From the NCBI GenBank assembly GCA_022843545.1, contig JALHNL010000030.1, forward strand, positions 1 through 32,027: a DNA stretch of 32,027 bases, given 5' to 3'. Positions 21,283 through 30,079 of the stretch are shown here, piece after piece. Position numbers and translations under genes: made by a program. The stretch's first letter is position 1. Each line of letters opens with the position of its first letter. This DNA comes from Phycisphaerales bacterium (GTDB taxonomy: Bacteria > Planctomycetota > Phycisphaerae > Phycisphaerales > UBA1924). The notes under the pieces were generated by a model, which was not told the origin of the DNA, made no database searches, and saw only the letters and a list, made by a program, of their open reading frames with translations.

Positions 21283-24200
21283 TCACGGCAGGCAGCCATC
21301 CGAGAACGCGTTGAAGAACGCGATCACGTCGTCCACGGTGAGTTGCCCGTCGGGCCCGGCTCCGGTTTCGCCCACGTCCGTCACGTCGGCCAGGTTGCAC
21401 GGCGCCGAACCCGGGCACCCGACCCCGTCGGAGAACGTGTTCACGAACGTGATCACGTCGTCCACGGTGAGCTGCCCGTCGGGGCCCGCGCCGGTGTCGC
21501 CCACGTCCGTCACGTCGGACAGGTTGCAGGCCGCCGGCGGGTTCACGGGCGGGTCGCAGATCGGCGAAGTCGTAGAGGTGATCAGGATCGAGAACGCCCG
21601 CACGCTGCCGTTGTCGCTGGCGGTGAAGGCGTCGGTGACCGTGAGCACCCAGTTGCCGTTGGGGTTCTGACCGTCAAACGACGCCAGCGTGCCGGCGGGG
21701 CGCCAGTTGCCGGTGTGCGGCGCGTCGGTGGAGACGATGCCCTGAATGAGGTTGGTCGCGGCGTCGTCGAGCACGGTCTGGCAGAAGTTGTTGCCGCTGG
21801 AGCCCACGGTGCCCCCGCCCGGACGGTTGATGAGCGACACCACCGTGCCCTGCGGGTTGGTGAGCGTGATCACGAGGTCGCCGACCCAGGTGTGGTCAAG
21901 GCCCACCGTGGCGCTGCCCGCGACGGTGGAGCACAGCGAGCCGTCGAAGCGGAACCGCACGTCGGTGACCGTCCCGGTGATCCCGCTCACCGGGAGGTTG
22001 ATCACCGCGGGCGTGCCGGTCGAGGGGATCACGACCCGCGGAGTGGTGTACGAGAACGTCTGCGTCACCGGGCCGCCCGACTGGCCCACCGGCACGGCGA
22101 AATCGAACGTCCGCGCGGGCTCGCCCGTCGCGTTCACCGTCAGCCGCAGGCTCACCGGCACACCGCAGGGGTGCGAGGAGTCCACCGAGAGGATGAACGG
22201 CGAGGCGTTGGTGCCCGATCCACCGCCGGAGGCCAGGTTCGGGTAGGGCTGCGTGGCGCTCGCGGGGACGATGCTCGCGGTCGCGGTGAGCGAGCTGAGC
22301 GTGCCGGAAACGCCGGTGGCGCCCAGCGTGCCGTTGTTGACGACCTGGGCGGTGATCTCGAGGCTGCTCTCGCCCGGGTCGGCCCGGGTGTTGGCGTTGC
22401 CGTTGGGAACGATGTCCGCCAGCGTCTGCGTGCCCAGGGTCAGGTTCACCACCGGGACGTTGGGCGTGATCGAGAAGTTCGCGTCCGAGACGTCGTAGTA
22501 GATGTTCCCGATCGGCTCGATGCGCACGCGGGCGGCGCTGGTGGTGAGGTTGGGCAGGGTCACCGACGCGCTGCCGGTGTTGGGCGTGCTGCTGCTGAGC
22601 ACGGTGGGGAAGGTGCTTCCGCCGTCGGTGGAGAGCAGGATGCGGACGTTGGCGGTGTTGATGGGCGAGGCGTTGGACCCGCCCAGATCCCAGGTGACGG
22701 TGACGGGCCCGCTGAAGGTGCCCGCGGTGTTGGGATTCGTGACACGGAAGGGCCCGGTGGCGGCCACGTTCAGCACCATCGCGTCATCCCACACGCCGCC
22801 CAGCCCGTCGCGGGCGGTGACGCGCCAATTCATCACCCGCGCGCCCCCCGCCAGCAGTTCCTGGGCGTTGAGCGTGTTGTTCAGCACGTTCGCCGCCGGG
22901 GGCACGTTGCGCACCGGGCTGCTCACGGGCAGCCGCGACCGCACGATCGGCCCGCTCAGCAGCGCCGTCCCGCTGGTGGTGGAGAGCGCCCGCCCCGCGC
23001 CCCCGTCGGCCTGCTCCCAGCAGTACGTGAGCGGGTTGCTGTTGGGGTCGCTGCCCGTGGCGGTCAGGATGTACGGCGTGCTGTGCGGGATGGTGTAGTC
23101 CAGCCCCGCGCTCACGCTGGGGGCGCTGTTGCCCGTCGCGGCGCTGGCAGCGCACGTCGAACCCGTGCCCGAGGAGACATAGGTGATGATCTGGTCGATG
23201 TTCAGCACGTTGAAGTAGTCGTGGCTGTTGGGCTGCAGGTTGTTGCCCCCGGTGGGGTTCGAGGAGGGGCAGATGCCCGCGTAGCCCATGATCGTGCTGC
23301 CCGAGCCCGGCTCCACCGCCAGGCTGGCCGAGTCGCCCGCGCCGCCGCTGCAGTTGCCGAAGTTGTGCCGACCGCCGAACTGGTGCCCCATCTCGTGGGC
23401 GATGTAGTCCACGATGAACGTGTCGGCCATCGCCACCGACGTGGAGATGGACACGCCCTGCGCCTTGGAGGTCGAGCAGACGTTGCCGATCGACCCCGCC
23501 ACACCGTTGGCCCCGGAGGCCGTGCCCACCACGTGGCCGACGTCGTAGTTGGCGCTCCCGATGACGGCGTCGACCCGCGTCTGGTTCTCGGCAAGCATCG
23601 TGCTCGCCGCGCCGTTGGTGTAGCCGTCGGTGGCGGTGTTGGTGAAGATGAGGTTGATGTTGTTCGCCACCAGCGTCAGGCGGATCGCCATGTCACGCTC
23701 GTAGATGCCCGTGACGCGGTTGGTCGCCGTCACCATCGTGGCCTGGCCCGCCGCCGCCGTGCCCCCGTTCACCGCCGTCCACTCCGCCGTGCCCGCCATG
23801 GCCAGCCGGTACGTCCGCCGGGTGGCGCCGGAGCGCTGGGCGATCGCGTGGTTCTGCCGCGCGGCGCCATAGCCCTCGGGCGGCTCGGGGTTGTTGTTGG
23901 GCGTGTTCTCGTCCACCAGGCAGTGCAGCGGCTGGGGGTTGCGGGCGTAGTCGTGCCGCCAGTACGACGCGATGAACGACGGCTCGCGCTTGTTGTACGG
24001 GTCCATCCACGCCGTTCCGTGGGACGTGAAGATCATCCCGTGGAACCCGTGCACCGTCAGATCGATCCGCCCGGTCATCGAGGGGTCGTCCACCCCGCGC
24101 ACGAAGTACGTCCCCGTCACCTCGGGCAGCCTCGCCGCCAGTTCCGGCTCCATCACCGGCGAGTTCACCGCCGCGAAGGTCGCCAGCCGCCCGTCGGGCA

Positions 24201-24486
24201 TCGGGATCTCCAGGATCAGCGGGTTCCGCTCCGCCTCCGGGGTGTCCTCCATCGGCGCCGTGACCAGCCGCTGACGCAGAGCCTCCACGTCCAGGTACCA
24301 CGCCGTGGACTTGATCGGGCGCATGTTCACTTCGCCGGCCTCGATCTCCCGGGGCAGCCCATTGGGCAGACCCAGCCACACGCCGTCGGCGCTTTGCGGC
24401 TGCGCCGAGGCGGGGCTCAGCAGGGCCAGGACCGAGAACGCGATAGCCGTGAGGCTCAGCCTCACCCGATGCACCAGTGACTTCAT
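21283..24486 (-). CDS. secreted reprolysin-like zinc metalloprotease with P-domain and dockerin-like repeats
   Basis: The 1067-residue protein has a signal peptide (1-29, LLSPASA), a pro-region to about 220, and a metzincin domain with the zinc site HEMGHQFGGRH (His364, Glu365, His368, His374) and a downstream Met in TIMGYAG (near 400). Next come Ig/fibronectin-like regions (about 455-680), an Asn/Thr-rich region, and a proprotein convertase P-like domain (about 815-975, with LDHTWVGDLVITLTNPQGT and PNGNWVLTVTDAF). It ends in two dockerin-like Ca-binding repeats (987-1021 and 1030-1064). It is predicted to be an extracellular peptidase. ATG at 24486 gives a proper signal peptide. The exact M12/M43 subfamily is uncertain. 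Confidence 0.93.
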   Translation of the reverse strand: MKSLVHRVRLSLTAIAFSVLALLSPASAQPQSADGVWLGLPNGLPREIEAGEVNMRPIKSTAWYLDVEALRQRLVTAPMEDTPEAERNPLILEIPMPDGRLATFAAVNSPVMEPELAARLPEVTGTYFVRGVDDPSMTGRIDLTVHGFHGMIFTSHGTAWMDPYNKREPSFIASYWRHDYARNPQPLHCLVDENTPNNNPEPPEGYGAARQNHAIAQRSGATRRTYRLAMAGTAEWTAVNGGTAAAGQATMVTATNRVTGIYERDMAIRLTLVANNINLIFTNTATDGYTNGAASTMLAENQTRVDAVIGSANYDVGHVVGTASGANGVAGSIGNVCSTSKAQGVSISTSVAMADTFIVDYIAHEMGHQFGGRHNFGNCSGGAGDSASLAVEPGSGSTIMGYAGICPSSNPTGGNNLQPNSHDYFNVLNIDQIITYVSSGTGSTCAASAATGNSAPSVSAGLDYTIPHSTPYILTATGSDPNSNPLTYCWEQADGGAGRALSTTSGTALLSGPIVRSRLPVSSPVRNVPPAANVLNNTLNAQELLAGGARVMNWRVTARDGLGGVWDDAMVLNVAATGPFRVTNPNTAGTFSGPVTVTWDLGGSNASPINTANVRILLSTDGGSTFPTVLSSSTPNTGSASVTLPNLTTSAARVRIEPIGNIYYDVSDANFSITPNVPVVNLTLGTQTLADIVPNGNANTRADPGESSLEITAQVVNNGTLGATGVSGTLSSLTATASIVPASATQPYPNLASGGGSGTNASPFILSVDSSHPCGVPVSLRLTVNATGEPARTFDFAVPVGQSGGPVTQTFSYTTPRVVIPSTGTPAVINLPVSGITGTVTDVRFRFDGSLCSTVAGSATVGLDHTWVGDLVITLTNPQGTVVSLINRPGGGTVGSSGNNFCQTVLDDAATNLIQGIVSTDAPHTGNWRPAGTLASFDGQNPNGNWVLTVTDAFTASDNGSVRAFSILITSTTSPICDPPVNPPAACNLSDVTDVGDTGAGPDGQLTVDDVITFVNTFSDGVGCPGSAPCNLADVTDVGETGAGPDGQLTVDDVIAFFNAFSDGCLP
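21302..21529 (-). repeat. tandem dockerin-like coding repeat (two units, 129-bp period)
   Basis: Bases 21302-21400 and 21431-21529 are near-identical copies encoding CNLxDVTDVGxTGAGPDG and QLTVDDVIxFxNxFSDG. Each unit has one EF-hand-like Asp-rich loop. Such C-terminal modules are common on secreted proteins of Phycisphaerae. Confidence 0.85.
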
Positions 24487-24621
24487 AGCCAGAACATACG
24501 GCCAGCCGGGGTTGATACCAGCAAACATTCAGGCGAAATCAAGCGTCCTCGGACAATCCCGCGCCCGGAGCAAGGGGGCTGTCTGGGTGATCCGGTCAAA
24601 TCGGCGGAATAACCTGCGCGG

Positions 24622-25575
24622 ATGAGCGTCCTGCCCGGTGCCCCGCCCGCGCCCCCCACGCCAGCCCCAGCCACCACGCTGGGCGCGAAGCTGTCGCTCG
24701 CCGCCGCGGACATCAAACTGCACCACTCCGTCTTTGCCCTGCCTTTCGCGGTCCTCGGGGCGTTCTTGGCCATGCCCGCCGCGTCCACCGCCGGGCGCTT
24801 CGCCGGTCAACTGGCCCTGGTGGTTGCATGCATGGTCGCCGCCCGCACCTGGGCGATGCTGGTCAACCGCCTAGCCGACGCCGGCTTTGACGCCGCCAAC
24901 CCGCGCACCGCCCGCCGGGCCGTTGCTTCCGGCCGGCTCAGCGTCCGCGATGCGCGCCTGCTCGCCGCCGCCGCGGCCCTCGCCTTTGTCGCCTGCTGCG
25001 GGCTGTTCTGGGTCCTCTTCACCAACCCCTGGCCCGTGGCCCTCTCGCCGCTGGTGCTGGGCTGGCTCGCTCTATACAGCTACGCCAAGCGCTTCACCGC
25101 CTGGTGCCACGTGCTGCTGGGCACCGCGCTGGCCATCTCGCCCCTGGCCGCCGCCATCGCCGTTGATCCCGCCGCCCTCACCCGCGTGCCGGCCCTCTTC
25201 GCCCTCAGCGCGATGGTCACCCTCTGGGTCGCCGGGTTCGACATCGTCTACGCCCTGCAGGACGAAGCCTTCGACCGATCCGCCGGGCTGCACAGCATCC
25301 CCGCCGCGATGGGCAAGTCCCGGGCCGTGCTGCTCAGCCGGGCCTTGCACGCGCTGGCGGTCGGTGCGCTGGTCGCGGTCATCCTTCTTGAGCCCCGCCT
25401 GCGAACCCTCTTCCCCCCCACCGTCGCCGTGGTCGCGGGCGTGCTCGTCGCCGAGCACGTCATCCTCCAGCGGCGCGGGCTGGCCGGGCTGCCGCTGGTC
25501 TTCTTCACGCTCAACGGCGTGGTCAGTTGCCTGCTGGGGGCCGCCGGGCTGGCCGACCTGCTGCTCGCCGCCTGA
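24622..25575 (+). CDS. ubiA: UbiA-family polyprenyltransferase, likely MqnP-type
   Basis: The 317-residue membrane protein has the two Asp-rich sites of UbiA enzymes: NRLADAGFDAANPRTARR (Asn82, Asp86, Asp90) and DIVYALQDEAFDR (near 206-218), with about eight hydrophobic helices. The first motif with NPRTAxR matches the prenyltransferases used for menaquinone synthesis by the futalosine route (MqnP) as well as 4-hydroxybenzoate prenyltransferase. The choice between them is inference; planctomycetes generally use menaquinone. The N-terminus is Pro/Ala-rich. ATG at 24622 has no clear Shine-Dalgarno. It is divergent from the protease gene and 54 bases before a FliN-like gene. Confidence 0.9.
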   Translation: MSVLPGAPPAPPTPAPATTLGAKLSLAAADIKLHHSVFALPFAVLGAFLAMPAASTAGRFAGQLALVVACMVAARTWAMLVNRLADAGFDAANPRTARRAVASGRLSVRDARLLAAAAALAFVACCGLFWVLFTNPWPVALSPLVLGWLALYSYAKRFTAWCHVLLGTALAISPLAAAIAVDPAALTRVPALFALSAMVTLWVAGFDIVYALQDEAFDRSAGLHSIPAAMGKSRAVLLSRALHALAVGALVAVILLEPRLRTLFPPTVAVVAGVLVAEHVILQRRGLAGLPLVFFTLNGVVSCLLGAAGLADLLLAA

Positions 25576-25629
25576 CCCCGGCCCCCGGGTTTCTAAGCGC
25601 AAAGCCCGCGCCCGGCCGATGCTTGCCGG

Positions 25630-25965
25630 GTGAGCGCGAAGGTTGACGCCATCCTGAAGCTCGAAGTGCCCGTCATCGTGCTGCTGGGCGAACGCCAGAT
25701 GCCCGTCGCCGAGGTCGTCAAACTCTCCCCCGGCGCGATCATCGAACTCCCCAAGCCCGCCGACGACGAACTGGAACTGCTCGTCAACAACAAGGCCATC
25801 GGCGTGGGCCGGGCCGTGAAGGTCGGCGAGAACTTCGGCATCCGCATCACCTTCATCGGCGACCAACGCCAGCGGGTGCTCGCTATGGGCAGCGCGGCCG
25901 CCGAGGCCGAAGCCGCCAAGGCCGCCGAAGCCGCGGCGGAGGCGATGCTGGCCGGGCAGGTGTGA
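25630..25965 (+). CDS. fliN: FliN/SpoA-domain flagellar motor switch protein
   Basis: The 111-residue protein is essentially a single SpoA (FliN C-terminal) domain: ILKLEVPVIVLLGERQMPVAEVVKLSPGAIIELPKPADDELELLVNNKAIGVGRAV, then NFGIRITFIG. An Ala/Glu-rich helical tail of about 30 residues follows. FliN forms the C-ring of the flagellar switch, and type III secretion relatives share the fold. GTG at 25630 is the start that keeps the complete domain. No other flagellar gene lies nearby, which is unusual because fliN is normally beside fliM or fliY. Confidence 0.88.
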   Translation: MSAKVDAILKLEVPVIVLLGERQMPVAEVVKLSPGAIIELPKPADDELELLVNNKAIGVGRAVKVGENFGIRITFIGDQRQRVLAMGSAAAEAEAAKAAEAAAEAMLAGQV

Positions 25966-25974
25966 GCACGCCGC

Positions 25975-27576
25975 TTAGCGCAGCCGGGCGCGGTGCTCGA
26001 TCACGGTCCACGCCCGCGCGTCATACCACCGGATGATCACCTCGTCGCCCTCGAGGCCGATCGTGTAGCCGCCCGGCGCGTCGGTCTCTGGGGGCAAGGT
26101 GTATGGGTCAGCGTTGAACTCATCGAGCCAGAGCCGCTTCGCGCGCTCCCGCAGCAGCGCGAGCCGGGCCGCGTCGTCATCCGCCATCCGCAGGTCGCGT
26201 CGCAGCGCCTCATCCGTCTCAACCAGCCTGTACAGCTGGTCGGCCAGCCCTTTGGCCACGAACATCTCGCGCCACCTCGTGCTCGAAGTCGCCACCACCT
26301 CTTGCGTCAACCTCGCGCCCACCCATGCCGCGCCTCCCGCCGCGAGCGCGCACACGCCCGCCCACGCCAGCCGCCGCCGCGACGCACGCGCGCCCGGGCG
26401 CGTCGCACACCCCACAGCCATCACCACCAGACCCGCGCACGACGCCAGCGCCCACGCACGCCAAACCGCCCCGCCCGCGGTCAGCGCATCGGACCTGAAC
26501 TCACCGGCTTGCGTGGTGATCGCGATATCCATGTCCCGCGTCATCTGCTCGGCGCTCAGCACTCCCGACAGCCGTGTGAGCACCGCGCCGTTCATGACCA
26601 GCGGCTTCAGCGACGGGTGCTCAATCGCGCGCCCGGAGTGGTCGGCCGTGTTGCCCACGCCCGGAACAAACACGTCCTGCCGCCAACGAACATCCAAACC
26701 CTGAACCTCCGCCCCGCCGCGAGCCAGCACGTACAGATCCAATCCCAGCGACTCCGCGCCCACGCCCGTCAATCGCATCGGGTACACCGGCCGCTCGCTC
26801 GCGAACGTGAACGCCAGCGGATGCGGCGTGCGTACCGCGCCCGCCGCGGCACCCTCGTCGCGCAGGCGCGACGCCACGAACACCCAGCCGCCCTTCGCGT
26901 AATCGCTGATCACCGGCGCGCACGCAGGGTCGGCGGCGTAGCCGTTCTCCTTCAGCCACGCCTGCAGCTCCGCGCCGTCGCTCCCGCGGATCACCGCGAT
27001 GTCGAACGCGCCCACGATCCGCCGCTCCACCACCTCCACCGAGCTTTGCAAGACCGTGCTACGGGCCGTGCCCAGCGCCGGCAGCAGCAGCGCGCCCGCC
27101 GCCACCACCAGCAGCGCGCCCCACAGCACATGCAAGAGCACCAGCCTCCGCGGCGAAAGCGCCAGCGCCAAACCCGCCCACCCCGCGCCCGAGAGCACGA
27201 GCAGCGCGAACCACCCCTCACCCTCACTGATCCGCGGCGCGGTGATCACCCGAAGCGTCGGGAACAGCCCCTTGCTCGCCTCGCTCACCACGGGCACGCT
27301 GGGCACGGGCACCACCCACGCGGCGCCGGGGCCGGTGCCGATGAACCGCGTCTCGATGATCAGCGTCTGCGTCTTGGCCGCGTCGTCCCACACCACCAGC
27401 GCCTGCTGATCCGGGATCGAGGCGGTGTGGTCAACGAGCGGGAACACCTTGCCATCGCCGCGCGCGTCGCTCGCCGGCAGCAGCAGCGCCAGCGCGATCA
27501 GCGCGACCTTCGCCGCGATCATCCCGGCGCGGTTCATCCAGCGCAGCCACACCGCCTGTCCGCATCGCACGGCCAT
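25975..27576 (-). CDS. DUF2330 domain membrane protein
   Basis: The 533-residue protein has an N-terminal signal region (hydrophobic to about residue 37, ending ASDARG), then the DUF2330 start DGKVFPLVDHTASIPDQQALVVWD with TLIIETRFIGTGPGAAWVVPVPS. Two closely spaced membrane helices follow (about 120-165), then a beta-rich extracytoplasmic part. A further helix pair lies near 360-420 with a helical C-terminal segment. The function of DUF2330 is unknown. ATG at 27576 is preferred because GGGAGG lies five bases before it; the internal ATG at 27537 also gives a good signal peptide. Confidence 0.8.
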   Translation of the reverse strand: MAVRCGQAVWLRWMNRAGMIAAKVALIALALLLPASDARGDGKVFPLVDHTASIPDQQALVVWDDAAKTQTLIIETRFIGTGPGAAWVVPVPSVPVVSEASKGLFPTLRVITAPRISEGEGWFALLVLSGAGWAGLALALSPRRLVLLHVLWGALLVVAAGALLLPALGTARSTVLQSSVEVVERRIVGAFDIAVIRGSDGAELQAWLKENGYAADPACAPVISDYAKGGWVFVASRLRDEGAAAGAVRTPHPLAFTFASERPVYPMRLTGVGAESLGLDLYVLARGGAEVQGLDVRWRQDVFVPGVGNTADHSGRAIEHPSLKPLVMNGAVLTRLSGVLSAEQMTRDMDIAITTQAGEFRSDALTAGGAVWRAWALASCAGLVVMAVGCATRPGARASRRRLAWAGVCALAAGGAAWVGARLTQEVVATSSTRWREMFVAKGLADQLYRLVETDEALRRDLRMADDDAARLALLRERAKRLWLDEFNADPYTLPPETDAPGGYTIGLEGDEVIIRWYDARAWTVIEHRARLR

Positions 27577-27720
27577 AGCGCCTCCCACGAATGCCCCCGC
27601 CCGGCCCGCCGCGACCCGCTCGCGTGCGCGGGCCCGCACGGGATGATCCGCACGCCGCCCCCGCGCGGTTGCACCCACCGCTGGGACCGCCGCCGCGCTC
27701 GCGCCCGGTTACGCTCGGCC

Positions 27721-28164
27721 ATGGCGTACACGATCACCACCGACCCGGCCCGCATCGACGCCGTCGCGATCCACGCGATGCTGCGCGAAACCTATTGGTC
27801 GTCCCGGATCCGGCGCGAGGTGGTCGAGGAGGCCCTTCGCAACAGTCTGGTCGCGCTCGCCATCGACGACCAGGCGGGCGCGATCGTGGGCCTGGCGCGC
27901 GCGGTCACCGACTACGCCACATTCGCCTGGCTCTGCGATGTCTTCGTCGCCGAGCCGCACCGCGGGCGCGGGCTCTCCAAGCGACTGCTGCACGCGCTCG
28001 AATCCCACCCTCGCCTCCGCACCCTTCGTCGCTGGTGCCTCGCCACGCGCGACGCGCACGGGCTGTACGCGCAGTTCGGCTACCAACCGGTCGATGCGCA
28101 GCGCTGGATGGAGAAGCGCATGCCGCCGGAAGCTTGGCAGGAGCCCGAGGGCGTTCGCACCTAA
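27721..28164 (+). CDS. GNAT family N-acetyltransferase
   Basis: The 147-residue protein contains DVFVAEPHRGRGLSKRLLHAL, the acetyl-CoA-binding RxxGxG/A loop of GNAT enzymes, preceded by a beta strand that includes VALAIDDQAGAIVGLARAVTD. It ends with RWCLATRDAHGLYAQFGYQPV, the typical last strand-helix. Its size and pattern resemble stand-alone GNATs that acetylate small molecules or protein termini; the substrate is not readable. ATG at 27721 starts right at the first conserved strand. It is convergent with ogt, and the two genes overlap by 4 bases. Confidence 0.88.
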   Translation: MAYTITTDPARIDAVAIHAMLRETYWSSRIRREVVEEALRNSLVALAIDDQAGAIVGLARAVTDYATFAWLCDVFVAEPHRGRGLSKRLLHALESHPRLRTLRRWCLATRDAHGLYAQFGYQPVDAQRWMEKRMPPEAWQEPEGVRT

Positions 28165-28769
28165 GCACCCGCCGGCGCCGCGCGCATCATGAGCGCTTCA
28201 CGGGACGTGGCCAACCGGCCGGCTGATCTCGCGCCCACTGGCGCAACCCAACGCGCCGCCACCGCATGCTCGTGCTCCAGCAGTCGCTTCTTGATCTGCA
28301 CGCCCCCCGCAAAGCCCACCAGCGCGCCGCCGGAACCGATCACGCGGTGGCAAGGCACGATCACGGCGATGCGGTTGCGGCCGTTGGCCGCGCCCACCGC
28401 GCGAACCGCCGCGGCGCGCCCGATGGCCGCCGCCTGCTGCGTGTACGACCGCGTCTCGCCGAACGGGATCCCCCGCAGCGCGCGCCACGCATCCAATTGA
28501 AAGGGCGTGCCAAACAGCCGCACCGGCACGGCGAACTCCGTCAGCTCGCCCGCGGCGTAACGCTCGATCTCTTCGCGCACTCCCCGGGTCGCGCCCGAAT
28601 CACGCCCGCCAAGGGCGACCCCCGCGGGCAACCGCGCCGCGATCATGGCTGGCGAAGGCTCCTGATCGGCGATGTCCGCCGTCATCACCTCGCCGGCCTC
28701 GCTCACGGTCACGCCGAACCAGCCCAAGGCGGTCTGGAAGACCTCAAAGGTGCAGCGCTCATCGCCCAT
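28161..28769 (-). CDS. ogt: methylated-DNA--protein-cysteine methyltransferase (Ogt type)
   Basis: The 202-residue protein carries the suicide-acceptor motif IVPCHRV with Cys140, preceded by FQLDAWRALRGIPFGETRSYTQQAAAIG, the DNA-binding helix-turn-helix region, and followed by GALVGFAGGVQIKKRLLEHE. It repairs O6-alkylguanine by transferring the alkyl group to the Cys. ATG at 28769 gives a normal N-terminal domain (MGDERCTFEVFQTALGWFGV); an upstream in-frame codon adds a Gly-rich piece. It lies near lexA and dprA. The C-terminal 35 residues after the family core are basic and Ala-rich. Confidence 0.94.
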   Translation of the reverse strand: MGDERCTFEVFQTALGWFGVTVSEAGEVMTADIADQEPSPAMIAARLPAGVALGGRDSGATRGVREEIERYAAGELTEFAVPVRLFGTPFQLDAWRALRGIPFGETRSYTQQAAAIGRAAAVRAVGAANGRNRIAVIVPCHRVIGSGGALVGFAGGVQIKKRLLEHEHAVAARWVAPVGARSAGRLATSREALMMRAAPAGA

Positions 28770-28986
28770 GCCTGAACTCCCCCGCCGCCCGGGCCCATGA
28801 ACCGGCACCCCGGCTCGGCCCCAACACCACCCCGGCCCCGCGCGCTGCGAGGCTCAGTGCCCAAACAGCACGGCGGCCCACCAACCAGTTCACCGCGCCA
28901 AGTCTGCGGCTGCACCCGCGTTCGCGCACCTCACGACCCTGCGGCCCAAGCCGCTAGCCGACAGGCCTATGCGACCGATGGCCCGA
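28770..28986. other. intergenic spacer between ogt and lexA
   Basis: The 217 bases hold no gene, and no terminator with a T run was found. On the minus strand this spacer must contain the 3' end of lexA and the ogt promoter. Confidence 0.4.
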
Positions 28987-29601
28987 TCAATACCGCCGGA
29001 CCACGCCGCGGACGATGCCCTGGATCTTGCAATCGCGCACCACGATGGGGGCGAAAGCGGAGTTGGCGGGCTGCAGGCGGATGTGATCCGCCTCCTTGTA
29101 GAAGGTCTTGAGGGTGGTCTGCCCGTCGGGGAGCAGGGCCACCACGCGGTCACCGTTGCCGGCGGTCTCGGTGCGCTCGATGAGCACGAAGTCGCCGTCG
29201 AGGATGCCCTCGTCCTTCATGCTGTCGCCCTCGACCTTGAGGGCGAAGGTGCTGCCAGCCTTGCCCGGGCGCGGGCCCAGGTAGTTCATGATGTCCAGTT
29301 CGTCCTGCTCGGCGACCTTCTCGATGGGGTAGCCCGCGGCGATCTTGCCCACCAGCGGGAAGCGCATGGGCCGCGCCTCGTCGGGCACCGCGATCCCATC
29401 AGCGATCGACAAAGAGCGAGCCTTGTTGGCCTCGCGGACCAGGGCGCCTTTCTTGATGAGCGCCTCCACGTGCTCGAACACGGTGACCTTGCTTACGCCG
29501 ATCTCGTCCGCGAGCTCCTGCATCGTCGGCGAATAGCCATGGCGAACGCGCCAGTCGCGGATCAGGGACAGGATGCGGAGTTGCTTGGGGGTCAGGTTCA
29601 T
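28987..29601 (-). CDS. lexA: LexA repressor
   Basis: The 204-residue protein has the LexA layout: an N-terminal winged helix-turn-helix (MNLTPKQLRILSLIRDWRVRHGYSPTMQELADEIGVSKVTVFEHVEAL), the self-cleavage bond Ala89-Gly90 (IAAGYP), and the catalytic dyad Ser127 (VEGDSMKDEG) and Lys165 (TTLKTFYKE). It represses SOS genes until RecA filaments trigger autocleavage. The length is normal. ATG at 29601 opens the family start. The recognition helix (VSKVTVFEHVEAL) differs from both the Escherichia coli and Bacillus subtilis versions, so the operator may differ. A gene of unknown function overlaps its 5' end in another frame. Confidence 0.96.
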   Translation of the reverse strand: MNLTPKQLRILSLIRDWRVRHGYSPTMQELADEIGVSKVTVFEHVEALIKKGALVREANKARSLSIADGIAVPDEARPMRFPLVGKIAAGYPIEKVAEQDELDIMNYLGPRPGKAGSTFALKVEGDSMKDEGILDGDFVLIERTETAGNGDRVVALLPDGQTTLKTFYKEADHIRLQPANSAFAPIVVRDCKIQGIVRGVVRRY

Positions 29602-30079
29602 GAGAGGTCTCCACGAGGGGGATTCGGTTGTGACGCGCGGGCGTCCGGCCGCCGGCCGGGGCGTCGAGGTTCACCAGAAGAGTCCCGATCAGGTCCGTGC
29701 ATTCCGACAGCCGACGCGTTTGCTCGCGCACCAGCGCCGCCGCCGCCATCACGTCGGCCGCCACCGCCAGCACCAGCGGCACGGGCGAAGACTCGCCCGC
29801 CTTCGCCGCGGTACCCGCGAGCGCGGCCTCCGCCGCCGATTCCGTCCCGGCCGGGGTCGTCAACGGAGCCGCCTGCGGCACCGAGGCGATCTGACCGCCC
29901 CCGGTCGCCATCAGGCCCACCTGATAGACGCCGCCCGGGCCAAGACAGACCAGCGGCTGAGAAGCCACGTCGCACGGAGCCCCGCCCGCCGAACCCGCCG
30001 CCGACCCGCCCATGGAGAGCGTCGCCGCCGGGGAGATCGACGTGGCCAGAGCCGCCAATCGCTTCAGAAGAGGGATCAT
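29399..30079 (-). CDS. hypothetical protein overlapping the 5' end of lexA
   Basis: ATG at 30079 has GGGAGGT five bases upstream, one of the better Shine-Dalgarno sites in the window. The frame reads 159 residues of plausible protein before lexA begins: an N-terminal basic/hydrophobic segment (MIPLLKRLAALATSISPAATL), a Gly/Ala-rich middle and a helical stretch (VLAVAADVMAAAALVREQTRRLSECTDLIGTLLVNLD). It then continues for 203 bases inside lexA, where the translation becomes Arg-rich and unlike protein. Either the genes truly overlap or the last part is not functional. No family was recognised. Confidence 0.45.
   Translation of the reverse strand: MIPLLKRLAALATSISPAATLSMGGSAAGSAGGAPCDVASQPLVCLGPGGVYQVGLMATGGGQIASVPQAAPLTTPAGTESAAEAALAGTAAKAGESSPVPLVLAVAADVMAAAALVREQTRRLSECTDLIGTLLVNLDAPAGGRTPARHNRIPLVETSHEPDPQATPHPVPDPRLARSPWLFADDAGARGRDRRKQGHRVRARGGAHQERRPGPRGQQGSLFVDR

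Noticed and set aside
21302..21529. Genuine cellulosome dockerins
   Set aside because: There are no cohesin or scaffoldin genes in the window and the modules are attached to a protease; they are better described as dockerin-like C-terminal tags.
21343..24480. Long open frame (over 1000 codons) on the plus strand opposite the metalloprotease
   Set aside because: Its product is Arg/His/Gly/Val-rich low-complexity sequence, the usual antisense shadow of a GC-rich gene; the minus strand has clear protease motifs and a signal peptide.
25993..27720. Plus-strand open frame running into the GNAT gene
   Set aside because: The upstream part is Arg/His-rich antisense of the DUF2330 gene; the real GNAT start is ATG 27721.
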